From NCBI GenBank assembly GCA_033961575.1, contig CM066732.1:75368687-75432686 (forward strand): a DNA stretch of 64,000 nt. The letters are read 5' to 3'. A program made the translations under genes and the position numbers. The stretch is from Aselliscus stoliczkanus (lineage: Eukaryota > Chordata > Mammalia > Chiroptera > Hipposideridae). This document shows, piece after piece, positions 35,621 to 45,195 of the stretch (within the stretch, counting starts at the first letter, position 1; every line of letters begins with the position of its first letter). The notes beneath the pieces are model-generated. The model saw nothing but the letters and a program-made list of their open reading frames with translations. It had not been told where the DNA came from and searched no databases.

Positions 35621-36062
35621 AAACCCACAATTAGACACCTCTTCATATCCATCAGAATTGCTACTATCAGAAAATCCAAAACAACAAATGTTGGCAAGGA
35701 TGCGGAAAAATTGGAACCTTTGTGCACTGGAGGTGTAAATGTATAATGTGGAAAACAATATGGTGGTTCCTCAAAACATTAAAAATAGACAGCATAGGAT
35801 CCAGCAATTCCACTTCTGGGTATATACCCAAAAGAACTGAAAGCAGTGTCAAAATCATGGAAACAGAAGGTGGAATGGTGGTTGCTAGGGATTGGGGCAG
35901 GGGGAAATGGATACAGAGTTTTGTTTCTCCAGATGAAAAGAGTTCTGGAGATGGACGGTGGTAATGGCTGTTCAACAATATGAATTTAATTAATACCACT
36001 GAAATGTATACTTAAACATGGTTAAGATAGTTTTTATGTTATGTGTATTTTACAATAAATTT

Positions 36063-38318
36063 TTTGGAAAAAATATCAGGGTTAATTCAGGCCAAATCCG
36101 CTATGCAAATATGTAGATCTTAAGTTTATGTAGTTAGTAAATTAACCAACAAATTTGACTAGCCATCCCTGTACCACCTCTCACACTCCATATCTTACAG
36201 TCAAGCTTCCCTACGCATTCAACAAGTGAGAGAAAATTATACTTTATCTAGCCAAACTATTTCAAACATGATTTTAGAATAAAAGCATTGTCATGCATGC
36301 AAACCCTCAAAAACATTTACATCCAAGCATTCTTTCTTAAGAGGCTAGTATATGACAAAAGTCAGTCCTTAATTGCTAGTGTAATCATGTATTTTTCTCT
36401 AATCTCTCCATAGAACTGATTATAAGCTGCCTGAGGAAGAGACCACATTTTATACTTCTATTACTCAACAAGATATTGACACTGTGTTCATACCATATTA
36501 GAGATTCGATAAGTGTCATTTATCCTAGCGGTATTACAAACAGTAAGCGAGTCTTCCATTAACAGAGGCTAAGGGAGGAGGGAAGGGACCCTAGGACATG
36601 GGAGTATTAAGGCTCATTTCTCTTGCCATTCACTCAGCAGCACTCCATTATCTGGTCCCATTGAATCCATCCAACTTCACTTCTACTTCTTGCCAACATA
36701 TGCCCTCCCAGTTGTAATCTTCTTGGCTGCTTCTTCCAGACATGATCATTATTAATATTCTCCATGATCACTAAATATATCCAATCATAGAATAACAATT
36801 AGTTGTTACCCATTTCCAAGGAGATAGTCTCTGCAGTTCCAGTAAGTCCCAGTAGGTGGCGGTGACGCCATATAAACCAGTTCCAGTTTGATCTGTTGAT
36901 TGCAAAAATCCATCTCCTTTACCATTGAGGTTACAATATTTTTAGTGTAACTTGATGGACCTTGTCTGTAATTTAACAATTTTGGAATCAAATTCTGATA
37001 CCTAATCACACACATTAGATTTCAATTAGTATTCACTGTGATTTGATTATAAGGCTTTAGCCATTCAAATGGCTAATAGGGAGACATTTAGATAATTGCA
37101 GCTGTCTGGAGTTATTACATTTGCTATCATTTTCACAGTGATTCATGTAAGGACTGAGCCATAAAATGTGTTTTTGTTAGTGGAGACAAGGAACAGTGGC
37201 TTACTGGGGAAGGCGGGGAGGCACTAATAAGCATTTTGCTATCCTGGTCTGGCATTTGGCATTGTTTTTTCATTAGGAGGAAAATAGGACTGTAGGGTGC
37301 TTGCCATTTAGCTATTTTCCAAAAAGATATTCTTTGATTCTTCATCCACAATATTCTTTCATTTGGCAAAAGAAAAGAGGAATTAGCCAAGTTTCCTTTT
37401 TCCTCTCTTTTAATTGATTAACAGATTAACTGCATCATTAACTGCATCAAAACTAACTCCAGCACAAAGGACTTCCTGAGTAAATGGAATTGGGGTCCCC
37501 CTTCTCACCTAACATTCTCTCTAGGTGCAAACACTAGAGGTGTTTTACCCAAGTTGTACTCTCACTTGGTGATGATATTGACACATGCATGCTTTAAACA
37601 TAAAAGGAGTGGTTGGACTATTAATAAACGATCTTAAAGTTCACTTCAGCCCCTACTGTCTCCGATTCTAAGGATCTATAAAAAATTGTCCCTGTCCCAA
37701 AGAGCCCTCAGCCCCTAGGAGCAGGACTAATCGCCTAGGGTCCTGGAGCAGCCCATCTGGGATGTCTTTTTTCTCGGTGGGACAGAGGGCCTATTCCAGA
37801 CAGGTAGGAAACGTCACCTACGGAAAGTCACCCTCTAGTCTATGTGGGCCACCAAGAACCCATTGAAGCCTGAGATGAAAAAAAATCATCAGTGAAAACT
37901 CATGAGTTTTTATATCCAATACTTTGTCATCTTTCCCCACAGGTACTTGATAATTTGCCAATATGGCTTCAAAACGATATTCGGTGCAAGGAAACAAATG
38001 TGGTCTCTGAAAGTTCAAAACCAACATTTGAAGGACACTTAGAATTCTCTTTTGTTTTGCTAGAAACTATTCCTCATGCACCAAGGTGAAAACATAATCT
38101 TCATAAATATCCCTACATTCTCAGAGCTCTAGGACACAAGTTTTTGTGCAGGACCTAGGCCAGGGTTCACAAACAGTTAAACACTTCAGTGTGTTATAGA
38201 TCCAACTTATTCCAGGTCAGACTGTTTATGTGAGAATATAAAAAAATGCAAACGTTCTTAGAACAATGATCCATCATCCAGCCTAGTAGTTTGCTTTTTA
38301 CTGTGGCAACAGTTACTT
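36063..38318. other. Repeat-poor intergenic sequence
   Basis: No gene or clear transposon is recognised over about 2.2 kb, unusual for this window. Positions 37020-37400 are low in CpG, balanced in composition and free of simple repeats, which would fit conserved non-coding DNA. Open frames of 60-85 codons there have no domain signal. Confidence 0.4.
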
Positions 38319-38334
38319 TAAAGATTTCTTTTAT

Positions 38335-38890
38335 GATTATGCTAAGTGAAATAAGTCAGTCAGAAAAAGACAAATACCATATGATCTCACTTATATGTGG
38401 AATCTAAAGAACTCAATAAACAGAAATAGTCTTAGAGACACAGAGGAAAAACTGATGAGGGCTAGATGGGATGGGGGTGGGCATGAGGGAGAAGGGGAAG
38501 GGACGAGGCAACATAAACTGACAACTACAATACTACCGCAGGGATAGAAGAGACAGTTTAGGGAATATAATCAATAATGTTGTAAATATTTTTTTAGGGG
38601 ACCAGATGGACTCATGTCTTGTCAGGGAGACCACTTCAGGGATGGTGCAGTGGCCTGACCACTGCACTGTACATCTGAAGCTGCTGCTGATTAATATTAG
38701 ATATTGACTATAATTTAACACATATATAGTCATGGGATGTGGAGTATAGTGTGGGGATGTAGTCAATGGAATTGTAATAGATATGTATGATATTGGGGGT
38801 GGGGGCATTCGAGGGGGGAGGAGGAGTCACTTTGTAAGGGGTGAAAAGGATAACTATTGCACTGTTTTGTACATCTGTAACTAATTTAAA
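38335..38890 (+). mobile_element. 5'-truncated L1 3' end
   Basis: It starts in the last codons of ORF2 ('atgctaagtgaaataagtcagtcagaaaaagac') and continues through the 3' UTR to an A tail. A perfect 16-bp duplication, aaagatttcttttatg, lies at about 38319-38334 and 38889-38904. Its single 3' UTR is the reference for the duplicated one in the elements at 1-1125 and 41954-44620. Confidence 0.92.
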
Positions 38891-38904
38891 AAAAAAGATT
38901 TCTT

Positions 38905-39538
38905 TTATGTTTGAATATAAATTCAGTAATCTTCCAAAAAGACAAAACATCCTAATCTGTCTTTTAATGTGTTAATGAGTCTCTCCCCCAACCCCCAAAC
39001 ACACCCCATACCCAGTACAGGTGGTTGTGGGGTAGGCCAGAAAAGGCTTGACCATAAAAAGAATGCAGGCTGACAAACCGAAAGTCTGAGCCACCACCCT
39101 CGACTCATATGGGTGAGGTCAATTTTTCCCAAAAGGGCAGACAATGTAATTCTGTAATACAAAAAAAATGTGGCAGACATTGCCAGGGCAATTATCTCAG
39201 AATTCAGTGAAGAGGTGAGTGGGTGGGTGTAAAGCACATATACACATGAAAGGTGGCCAAAGAAACATATTTCCTTCTATATCTATCTCTCCAGACTGGT
39301 CTGTATTCAATTGTTGGGGGAAACCAGCAGCTGAGCAAACTCATTAGCCACTTGGTAGAGGGAACGGCTATATAACCTTCAGTATTAGGAGATCCACAGC
39401 TCAAGCATGGGACCTAATGTTTCCTCAAACGTAAATAGTACAATTTAGGATGAGAGAAATGGAGTGACTTTTTATGGAAGAATTTCCTAAATGTTTAAAA
39501 TTAGTTTCTAAGATCCCGGCATTTATCTGATTTTTTGT
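38905..39538. other. Unassigned sequence
   Basis: No gene or confident repeat is seen. Antisense frames of 60-105 codons have no domain signal. Confidence 0.4.
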
Positions 39539-39539
39539 T

Positions 39540-39960
39540 GTCTCTGACTTCATTTCCTATTAGGCTTCCCCTGACTCATCCCACTTCACCCATCCTTACT
39601 CCCTGCTGTTCCTCAAAGAGTGCCCCCACCTCAGGGCCTTTGCACTCACTGAATGCTGCCCTGATTGTCCTTCCCCTAGATGCTCACAGACCTCACTCTC
39701 TCCCTTCAGATCTTTCCTTCAATATTGCATTCCCATCTTCCAGGTCACCCTACTTAAAATTTCGACATGTCCTCCCGCTCTGATATTTCTGTCTCTTTTC
39801 CCTGATTTATTTTCCTCCTTAGCACTCTCACTAACATATATTTTGTTTATTATCTAGTATATTTGTGTCTCCTGCACAAGATAAGGCTCCCAAGGGAGTT
39901 TTTGACTATACCTCCAATGCCTAGAAGAGTGTCTTGAACAGTATAAGTGCTCAGAAGTTC
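39540..39960 (+). mobile_element. L2 LINE 3' region
   Basis: The wording 'tcagggcctttgcactcactgaatgctgccctga...cttccccta' through 'atgcctagaagagtgtcttgaacagtataagtgctcag' is the classic L2 3' region, decayed. The 82-codon frame at 39535-39783 is within it. Confidence 0.8.
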
Positions 39961-40470
39961 AGTTCCATAGTCACACTTTCCACAAGAACACTCTGATCCA
40001 CACAAATATTGCTTCTAAGCAAATTAATATTATAAAGAGGGGTTCATAAAGAATGATTAGGCAAATTGGGAGGCCTAACAGCTTTCTAGAATCCTCAAGT
40101 ACTTTTAAATGTTAGAGATACAGAAACAATAGAATTTATAAGAAATGTATTCTCAAGCCCCACCCCAGACGTACTGATCAAAATCTCTGGGAGCGGGGCT
40201 CAGCAAAGAGCAGTTTAAAAGCCCTCCAAGTGACTCTAGGACTCCTGGTCAAGATGGTGGAATAGGTAGACACTGCACTCACTTCCTCCCAGCACCACAT
40301 CAAAATTACAACTAAATTATAGAGCAACCACTCTTGAGAACTACCTGATGACTAAACAGAAGTCCTATAACTACAGATATAAAGAAGCCACATCAAGACG
40401 GGTACGAGGGTAGAGACCAGGAACAGGCTGGCCCCACACCTGCATGTGGTGGTTAAGAATTAGGAGAGAT

Positions 40471-40578
40471 GGGCCAGCCAAGTGGCGCAGTGGTTAAGCG
40501 CTGGCTTGGGAAGCCAGCAGCCCCGGTTCGGGTCCCACATATGAGGGCCAGTGACACTGCTCTCAAAAAAAAAAAAAA
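40471..40578 (+). mobile_element. Short-form tRNA SINE, first of a tandem pair
   Basis: Head GGGCCAGCCAAGTGGCGCAG to CAGTGACACTGCTCTC plus poly(A). The left duplication gaattaggagagat (about 40457-40470) matches gaatcgggagagat after the second SINE. Confidence 0.92.
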
Positions 40579-40580
40579 CT

Positions 40581-40684
40581 GGGCCAGCCGAGTGGTGCGT
40601 TGGTTAAGATCTGGCTTGGGATGCCAGTGGCCCCAATTCAGATCCCACTTATGAGGGCCAGAGACACTGTCCTCAAAAAAAAAA
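40581..40684 (+). mobile_element. Short-form tRNA SINE, second of a tandem pair
   Basis: Head GGGCCAGCCGAGTGGTGCG follows the poly(A) of the first SINE after only 'ct'. The outer duplication continues at 40685-40700, so both SINEs share one target duplication. Confidence 0.9.
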
Positions 40685-41953
40685 GAGAATCGGGAGAGAT
40701 ATCTTGTACAAATTGTCAGTTACAAAATGGTCACAGAGATGTAAAGCACAGCTTAGGGAATATAGTCAATAATAGTATAATAACTATACTTGTATATGCT
40801 GTCATGTGCAAGACTTACGGGGGATCACTTCATAAGTTATATAAATGTCTAACCAGTATGCTGTACACCTGACACTAATATAATATTGACTATCAACTGT
40901 AATCTAAAATTTTTAATTTTCATTATAAAAAGCCCTCCAGGTGACTGTAAGGCAAGCGCAGTTTGAAAACCAACCACTGATACAGGGGAAAGAACAGTGA
41001 GCTGAATTGGTGTGACCCTGGGTGTATCCCTTAACTTCATCTTCCTCCATCTGTTTACTTACAAAGTGGAAGAGATGATAAATTTTTATTATATGCTTTT
41101 AATGCACAAATGGTAAATCTTTCAATCACAGCCCCAAGAACCCCTTTCCTTAGCCTTGTAATTAAACATCATATCTTAAGGACAGTTTTCTTTCAGCTTG
41201 GCCTTTTCCTTCTAGAGTTAGCCTGAATGAGCAAGCAGTTCACAATGCCGCACAATCTTGCCACAGTTGACACTTTTTACAAAAACCATCTTGCACTTCT
41301 CACCTTTCTCAGCTTCTGGGCCAGCCCTCTCTGCTGGTTCCCCTCCTGTCCCTTTGGGTTCTTTCTCAGTTTCCTTTGTTGGCTTCTTAGCCTCAGCTCA
41401 CTCTTTAAATGCTGATGTTTCCCTCTTCCTCCTTGGAACGCTACACACAATTCCTGGGTGGCTTTGTTCATGCCCTGGCTTTAGCTATTTCTCAAATAAG
41501 CTGATGACTTCCAAACATTTCATTCGCTTAGAACTCCCCACATTAAATCATCTGTTATATATCCACCAGGCCCCTCAAATTAACATGCCCAAAACAGAGC
41601 TCATCAGCTTTTCCGCAGCCTACTCTTCCTCCTATTTTCCCACTAAGCAGACTAAGTCAGAAACCAAGAGCTCCAAGATGCTTCCCTTCACCTTCCCTCT
41701 CATCCAGTCAGTCACCAAGACCTGTAGATCCTTGTTCTGGGATCTCTCATTAGCCATCTCTTTCTTCACTCTCCAGTCACTGCCTTTAGCTGGTCACCAG
41801 TTTTATGCCTAACCCACACCCATCTATTTGCCACACTGTCTTCCAGAACACACACTGAAGCTAGCCGCCCCAGTGGGTCTCTGTGGCTTTCACGTGTCTC
41901 TGCTCATCCACACAGCCATGCACCATCTCCTTCCTGCTTAAAACTCTCCTCTC

Positions 41954-44620
41954 AGGACTTCCGGTAAAATGGCGCAATAGACAGACACTGTGCCAACTGA
42001 GTCCCAGGATCACACCAAAATTACAAGCAAATTATACAGCATTCAACCCTGGAGGTCCCCGGAGCACTAGATGAACAGAACCACTAAACAAAGAACTTAA
42101 AGAGGAAGCCGCGTCGGGTCTGGTAGGACGGGCGGAGACGAGAGAGGGCAAACCCCGTGAGGGAAGCCCCAGCCGTGGGAAGCTTCTCTGGCTGGGGGAG
42201 AGACCCTCCGGCTGCACTCCAAGCTCACCAGCCCAGAGTCCCTTTGCCGGGAAGAGGAGTTCTAATATAGCCAGCAGTAAATTAGTGAGGACTCTCTTTG
42301 TTCAGCTCGGTGAGGCTAAGAGCAGCCGGAGAATCAGTGGGGCCGGCGCCCGGGCTTGCTCGCCGGTGAGCACTTACCTGGTTCCTGGTGGAGGGAGTGG
42401 CTGTGTGAGCCAGGAGCCTGCGGGGACGGACTGAACTGAGCACCTTTGGTGCAAAGGCTGGAGGTTTTTGAACTGTTGCTCCCATGGTGTGAAGCCTGCA
42501 CGTGAGTGGTGTAGGGAAGGCGCCATTTTGTCGGGCTTGGGCCCTCCCACAAAGGATCAGGTCCAAGACCTAATTGGTCTGGTGGAATTGGCGCAGAAGT
42601 ACGTGCGTGTGTGTGTGCGTGCGTGCGCGCTCACCTGCGGCCTTGGATCCCCACCCTCTGCCAGGGAAACGCAGGGCGTGTGCCCTCTGGCTCCAACAGG
42701 CTGCTCACTGAGACGCAGGAGTGCGCAAGCCGCCTTGGGTCCCCGCTCTCCGCACTCGCTTGCAGAGTTGCCAGGCTGGTGATTGGTTGTCGGGCTGCTC
42801 GGCCTGATCTGCGAGCGGCTGATTGGGACAGGCTGAGACTGGGAGTTTTCCTGGGAGTGTTGGGCCGTGAGCTGTGTGCCTGCGTGATCCAGCCAGGGCT
42901 CTCCTGGTGATCTATCTAATACATCAAAGCAATCCCAGAGCGACAGCCAGAATGGGGAAACAAAGAAACATGTCACAAGTAAAAGATCAGAAGAAACCTC
43001 CAGAAATGGAACCAAATGAAACAGAGGGATCCAACCTTTCAGAGACACAGTTTAGAACACTGATGATAAAAATGTTTAAGGAACTTAGCGAGGACATAAA
43101 GAAGGATAGGGAAACCATAAAAAACAACCTGTTAGAACTAAAGAATACAATAACTGAAATGAAGAACACACTTGAAGGAATCACCAGTAGAGTAGATGAA
43201 GCAGAGGAGCGGATCAGCGATTTGGAAGATAAAATAGCAGAACTCACCCAGTTGGCACAGCAAAAAGACCAAAGAATAAAAAACAATGAAAATAGTTTAA
43301 GAGCCCTATGGGACAAGGTGAAGCGCAACCACCTTCAAATCATAGGGATACCAGAAGGAGAAGAGAAGAAGCAAGGGGTCGAAAATGTATTTGAAAAAAT
43401 AATGACTGAAAACTTCCCTACCCTGGTGAAGGAAATCAACATACATGCCCAGGAAGTGCAGAGGGTTCCAAACAAGCTGAACCCAAACAGGTCCACACCA
43501 AGACACATCATAGTTAAAATGGCAAAGGTTAAAGACAGAGACAGAATCCTAGAGGCTGCAAGAGAAAGACAGCAGGTTACATACAAAGGAACTCCTGTTA
43601 GACTAACAGCTGACTTGTCTACAGAAACTCTGCAGGTCAGAAGGGAGTGGCAGGAGATATTCAAAGTGACACAAAATAAAGGCCTACAACCAAGATTGCT
43701 CTACCCAGCACGGCTATCACTTAAAATTGAAGGAGAAATAAAGAGCTTCTCTGAAAAGAATAAGCTTAAGGAATTCATTACCACCAAGCCAGCATTGCAA
43801 GAAATGTTAAAAGGGCTTTTTTAAACAAAAGAAAGGGGTAAACAAGCTAACCCAGAGAGACAATTTAAGAAGATTGAAGTCGTATCAAGCAGATATAAAG
43901 GAAAAACTGATGGTTGCTGGCTGGGAGGGAGTGGGGAAAAGGGAGAGGGGGAAGGTTTTGGACAGTGTATGTGGGACTACAATGTTGCCGCAGGGATATG
44001 GGGGCAGTTCTGGGAATGTAATTGATAATGTTGTGAAGAGACTATTATGTTGCAAGAAATAAGTCAGTCTGAGAAGGACAGGTACCATGTGATCTCACTT
44101 GTATGTGGAGTCTGAAGAGCTGAGTGAACGATCAAAGTAAACAGACTCGTAGATGTAGAGGAAAAACTGAGGGTTGCTAGTTGGGAGGGGGGTGGGGTTA
44201 GTGGGGAAGGGGAAGGGATTAGACAGCATAAATAGACAACTGCAATATTGCCACAGGGATATGAAACACAGTTTGGGGAATATAATAATGTTGTAAAAAT
44301 TTTGTGGCATGTCAGATAGTCACATGTCTTGTTGGGGAGACCACTTCATGGATGGAGTAGAGGATTGATCACTATACTCTACACCTGAAGCTGATGTTGT
44401 ATAGTATTGTATGTCAACTGCAACTGAATATGTGGATGGTCATGGGATGTGGAGTATACTGTGGAGGGGAGTCAGGAGAGTTGTGATGGATATGTGTGAT
44501 ATGGGAGGGGAGTGTGGTGGCGAACTGGGGGAGGGGCGTTTTCACTTTGGGGGGTAAAGAGTATAACTATTGCATTGTGTTGTACACCTGAAACTAATAA
44601 AAAAAAAAACAAAAAAAAAC
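41954..44620 (+). mobile_element. ORF1-only L1 (half-LINE) with complete 5' and 3' ends
   Basis: The element begins AGGACTTCCGGTAAAATGGCG, the usual start of a full-length L1 5' UTR. A GC-rich 5' UTR (41954-42951) follows, then an intact ORF1 (42952-43824), a 45-bp spacer, a 28-bp relic of the ORF2 endonuclease (about 43864-43891), a 3'-UTR-like segment (43892-44043), the last ORF2 codons (about 44050-44130), and a full 3' UTR with A tail to 44620. ORF2 is otherwise absent. The duplication aaaactctcctctc precedes it at 41940-41953; the 3' copy is split by the SINE at 44626. The organisation matches the known HAL1 (half-L1) concept. Confidence 0.88.
42952..43824 (+). CDS. Intact L1 ORF1 protein (290 residues)
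   Basis: ORF1p is the trimeric RNA-binding chaperone of LINE-1, which packages L1 RNA in cytoplasmic particles. The frame is open from ATG at 42952 to the stop at 43824. I chose this start over the upstream in-frame ATG at 42874 because MGKQRN matches the usual ORF1 start after the 5' UTR and the upstream 26 codons look like UTR. Residues about 45-125 are heptad-rich (KKDRETIKNNLLELKNTITE, VDEAEERISDLEDKIAEL), the coiled coil. An RRM-like segment starts near HLQIIGIPEGE and a C-terminal domain carries RREWQEIFKV and LYPARLSLK. Human L1 ORF1p is longer (338 aa), mainly in the N-terminal and coiled-coil part. The intact frame implies recent origin or selection. No ORF2 follows, so any mobility would need ORF2p from elsewhere. 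Confidence 0.9.
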   Translation: MGKQRNMSQVKDQKKPPEMEPNETEGSNLSETQFRTLMIKMFKELSEDIKKDRETIKNNLLELKNTITEMKNTLEGITSRVDEAEERISDLEDKIAELTQLAQQKDQRIKNNENSLRALWDKVKRNHLQIIGIPEGEEKKQGVENVFEKIMTENFPTLVKEINIHAQEVQRVPNKLNPNRSTPRHIIVKMAKVKDRDRILEAARERQQVTYKGTPVRLTADLSTETLQVRREWQEIFKVTQNKGLQPRLLYPARLSLKIEGEIKSFSEKNKLKEFITTKPALQEMLKGLF

Positions 44621-44625
44621 TCTCA

Positions 44626-44734
44626 GGCCACCTGAGTGGCACGGTGGTTAAGCACTGGCTTGAGAAGCCAGCGGCCCTGGTTCGGGACCCACATCTGAGG
44701 GCCAGTGACACTGCCCTAAAAAAAAAAAAAAAAA
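44626..44734 (+). mobile_element. Short-form tRNA-derived SINE
   Basis: Head GGCCACCTGAGTGGCACGG to CAGTGACACTGCCCT plus poly(A). It is inserted in the 3' target duplication of the half-LINE; 'actctc' before and 'gctctc' after are its own duplication. Confidence 0.92.
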
Positions 44735-44995
44735 GCTCTCCTCTCCCTCTACCACACACCACGCCGTGGGCAACTGCTTGTTTGGCATCTCTATGCTTTG
44801 TCACAGACTCAACCTTCTACTGGCATGTCCTTCCCCCTTTCTAACTGACTTCTACTTGGCCCTTAAAAGCTGCCCTTGACTAACCCACCCCATCTGCCTG
44901 AGCTTCCCATTCCATGCTCCCTGAGCACTTCGTTCTTACTGCAGCCAAAGCCCTTATTCCTCCTTACAAGAATCACCCATTTACCTGATTATCTA

Positions 44996-45078
44996 TTGGG
45001 TTGTCGGAAAAGTCATGACACATTTTTGCAACGAGAAACATAGAAAAAAAATACATCATGACTTTTCCGACAACCCAA
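44996..45078 (-). mobile_element. Palindromic mariner-type MITE, copy 2
   Basis: An 83-bp element has the same inverted ends as copy 1. TA flanks lie at 44994-44995 and 45079-45080. Its loop is in the opposite orientation to copies 1 and 3. Confidence 0.93.
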
Positions 45079-45195
45079 TATCTCCCTACCAGCCTACAAG
45101 CTCCTTGAGAACAGGAGCCCTATTTTATTTTCTTTGTACCTCCAGACCCCAGCACAATGCCTGGCACAAAATAAATGCTTAACTTAGTAAATGCT

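Larger units (their letters stand above)
28740..36062 (+). mobile_element. Nearly full-length dead L1 with nested insertions
   Basis: Old L1 text is collinear from the 5' region (28740-29080) through ORF1 (about 29080-29880), the endonuclease (about 30750-31200), reverse transcriptase (about 31850-33500), the ORF2 C-terminus (33640-33990 and 34880-35860) and a 3' UTR ending near 36062. ORF1 survives only as pieces: 29112-29417 is a charged coiled-coil segment and 29444-29680 a C-terminal domain segment. ORF2 has many stops. SINEs at 32168-32573, 33561-33637 and 35134-35620 and a ferritin pseudogene at 34005-34870 interrupt it. Confidence 0.85.
40239..40926 (+). mobile_element. Mini-L1: L1 5' end joined to L1 3' end, ORFs deleted
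   Basis: About 220 bp of L1 5' UTR start (from 'ctaggactcctggtcaagatggtggaatagg') is joined to about 220 bp of L1 3' UTR (40700-40920). The tail wording matches the L1 3' UTR at 19960-20170. The duplication 'aaaagccctccaagtgact' / 'aaaagccctccaggtgact' flanks it. ORF1 and ORF2 are absent. A tandem SINE pair (40471-40684) sits at the junction region with its own duplication. Confidence 0.8.
40130..40980 (+). mobile_element. MER5-type hAT MITE split by a mini-L1
   Basis: Positions 40145-40238 ('caagccccaccccagacgtactgatcaaaatctctgggagcggggct') and 40927-40980 ('ccctccaggtgactgtaaggcaagcgcagtttgaaaaccaaccactg') form one MER5A-like element. The L1 derivative at 40239-40926 separates them. Confidence 0.8.
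41430..45195 (+). mobile_element. L2 LINE 3' region split by three younger insertions
   Basis: The pieces 41430-41953, about 44735-44995 and 45079-45195 read as one L2 3' region ('acatgcccaaaacagagctcatcagcttttcc', 'aagctccttgagaacaggagccct...cacaatgcctggcacaaaataaatgctt'). It is split by an ORF1-only L1 (41954-44620), a SINE (44626-44734) and a MITE (44996-45078). The 184-codon frame at 41258-41812 overlaps it and is an artefact. Confidence 0.8.

Noticed and set aside
41205..41460. Reverse-strand frame rich in Lys/Glu ending KCKMVFV...LLAHSG and a stop
   Set aside because: It could be a processed pseudogene remnant, but I could not match it to a family, so I list it only here.
41258..41812. 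Open frame of 184 codons
   Set aside because: It runs through an L2 repeat and its flank; no domain.
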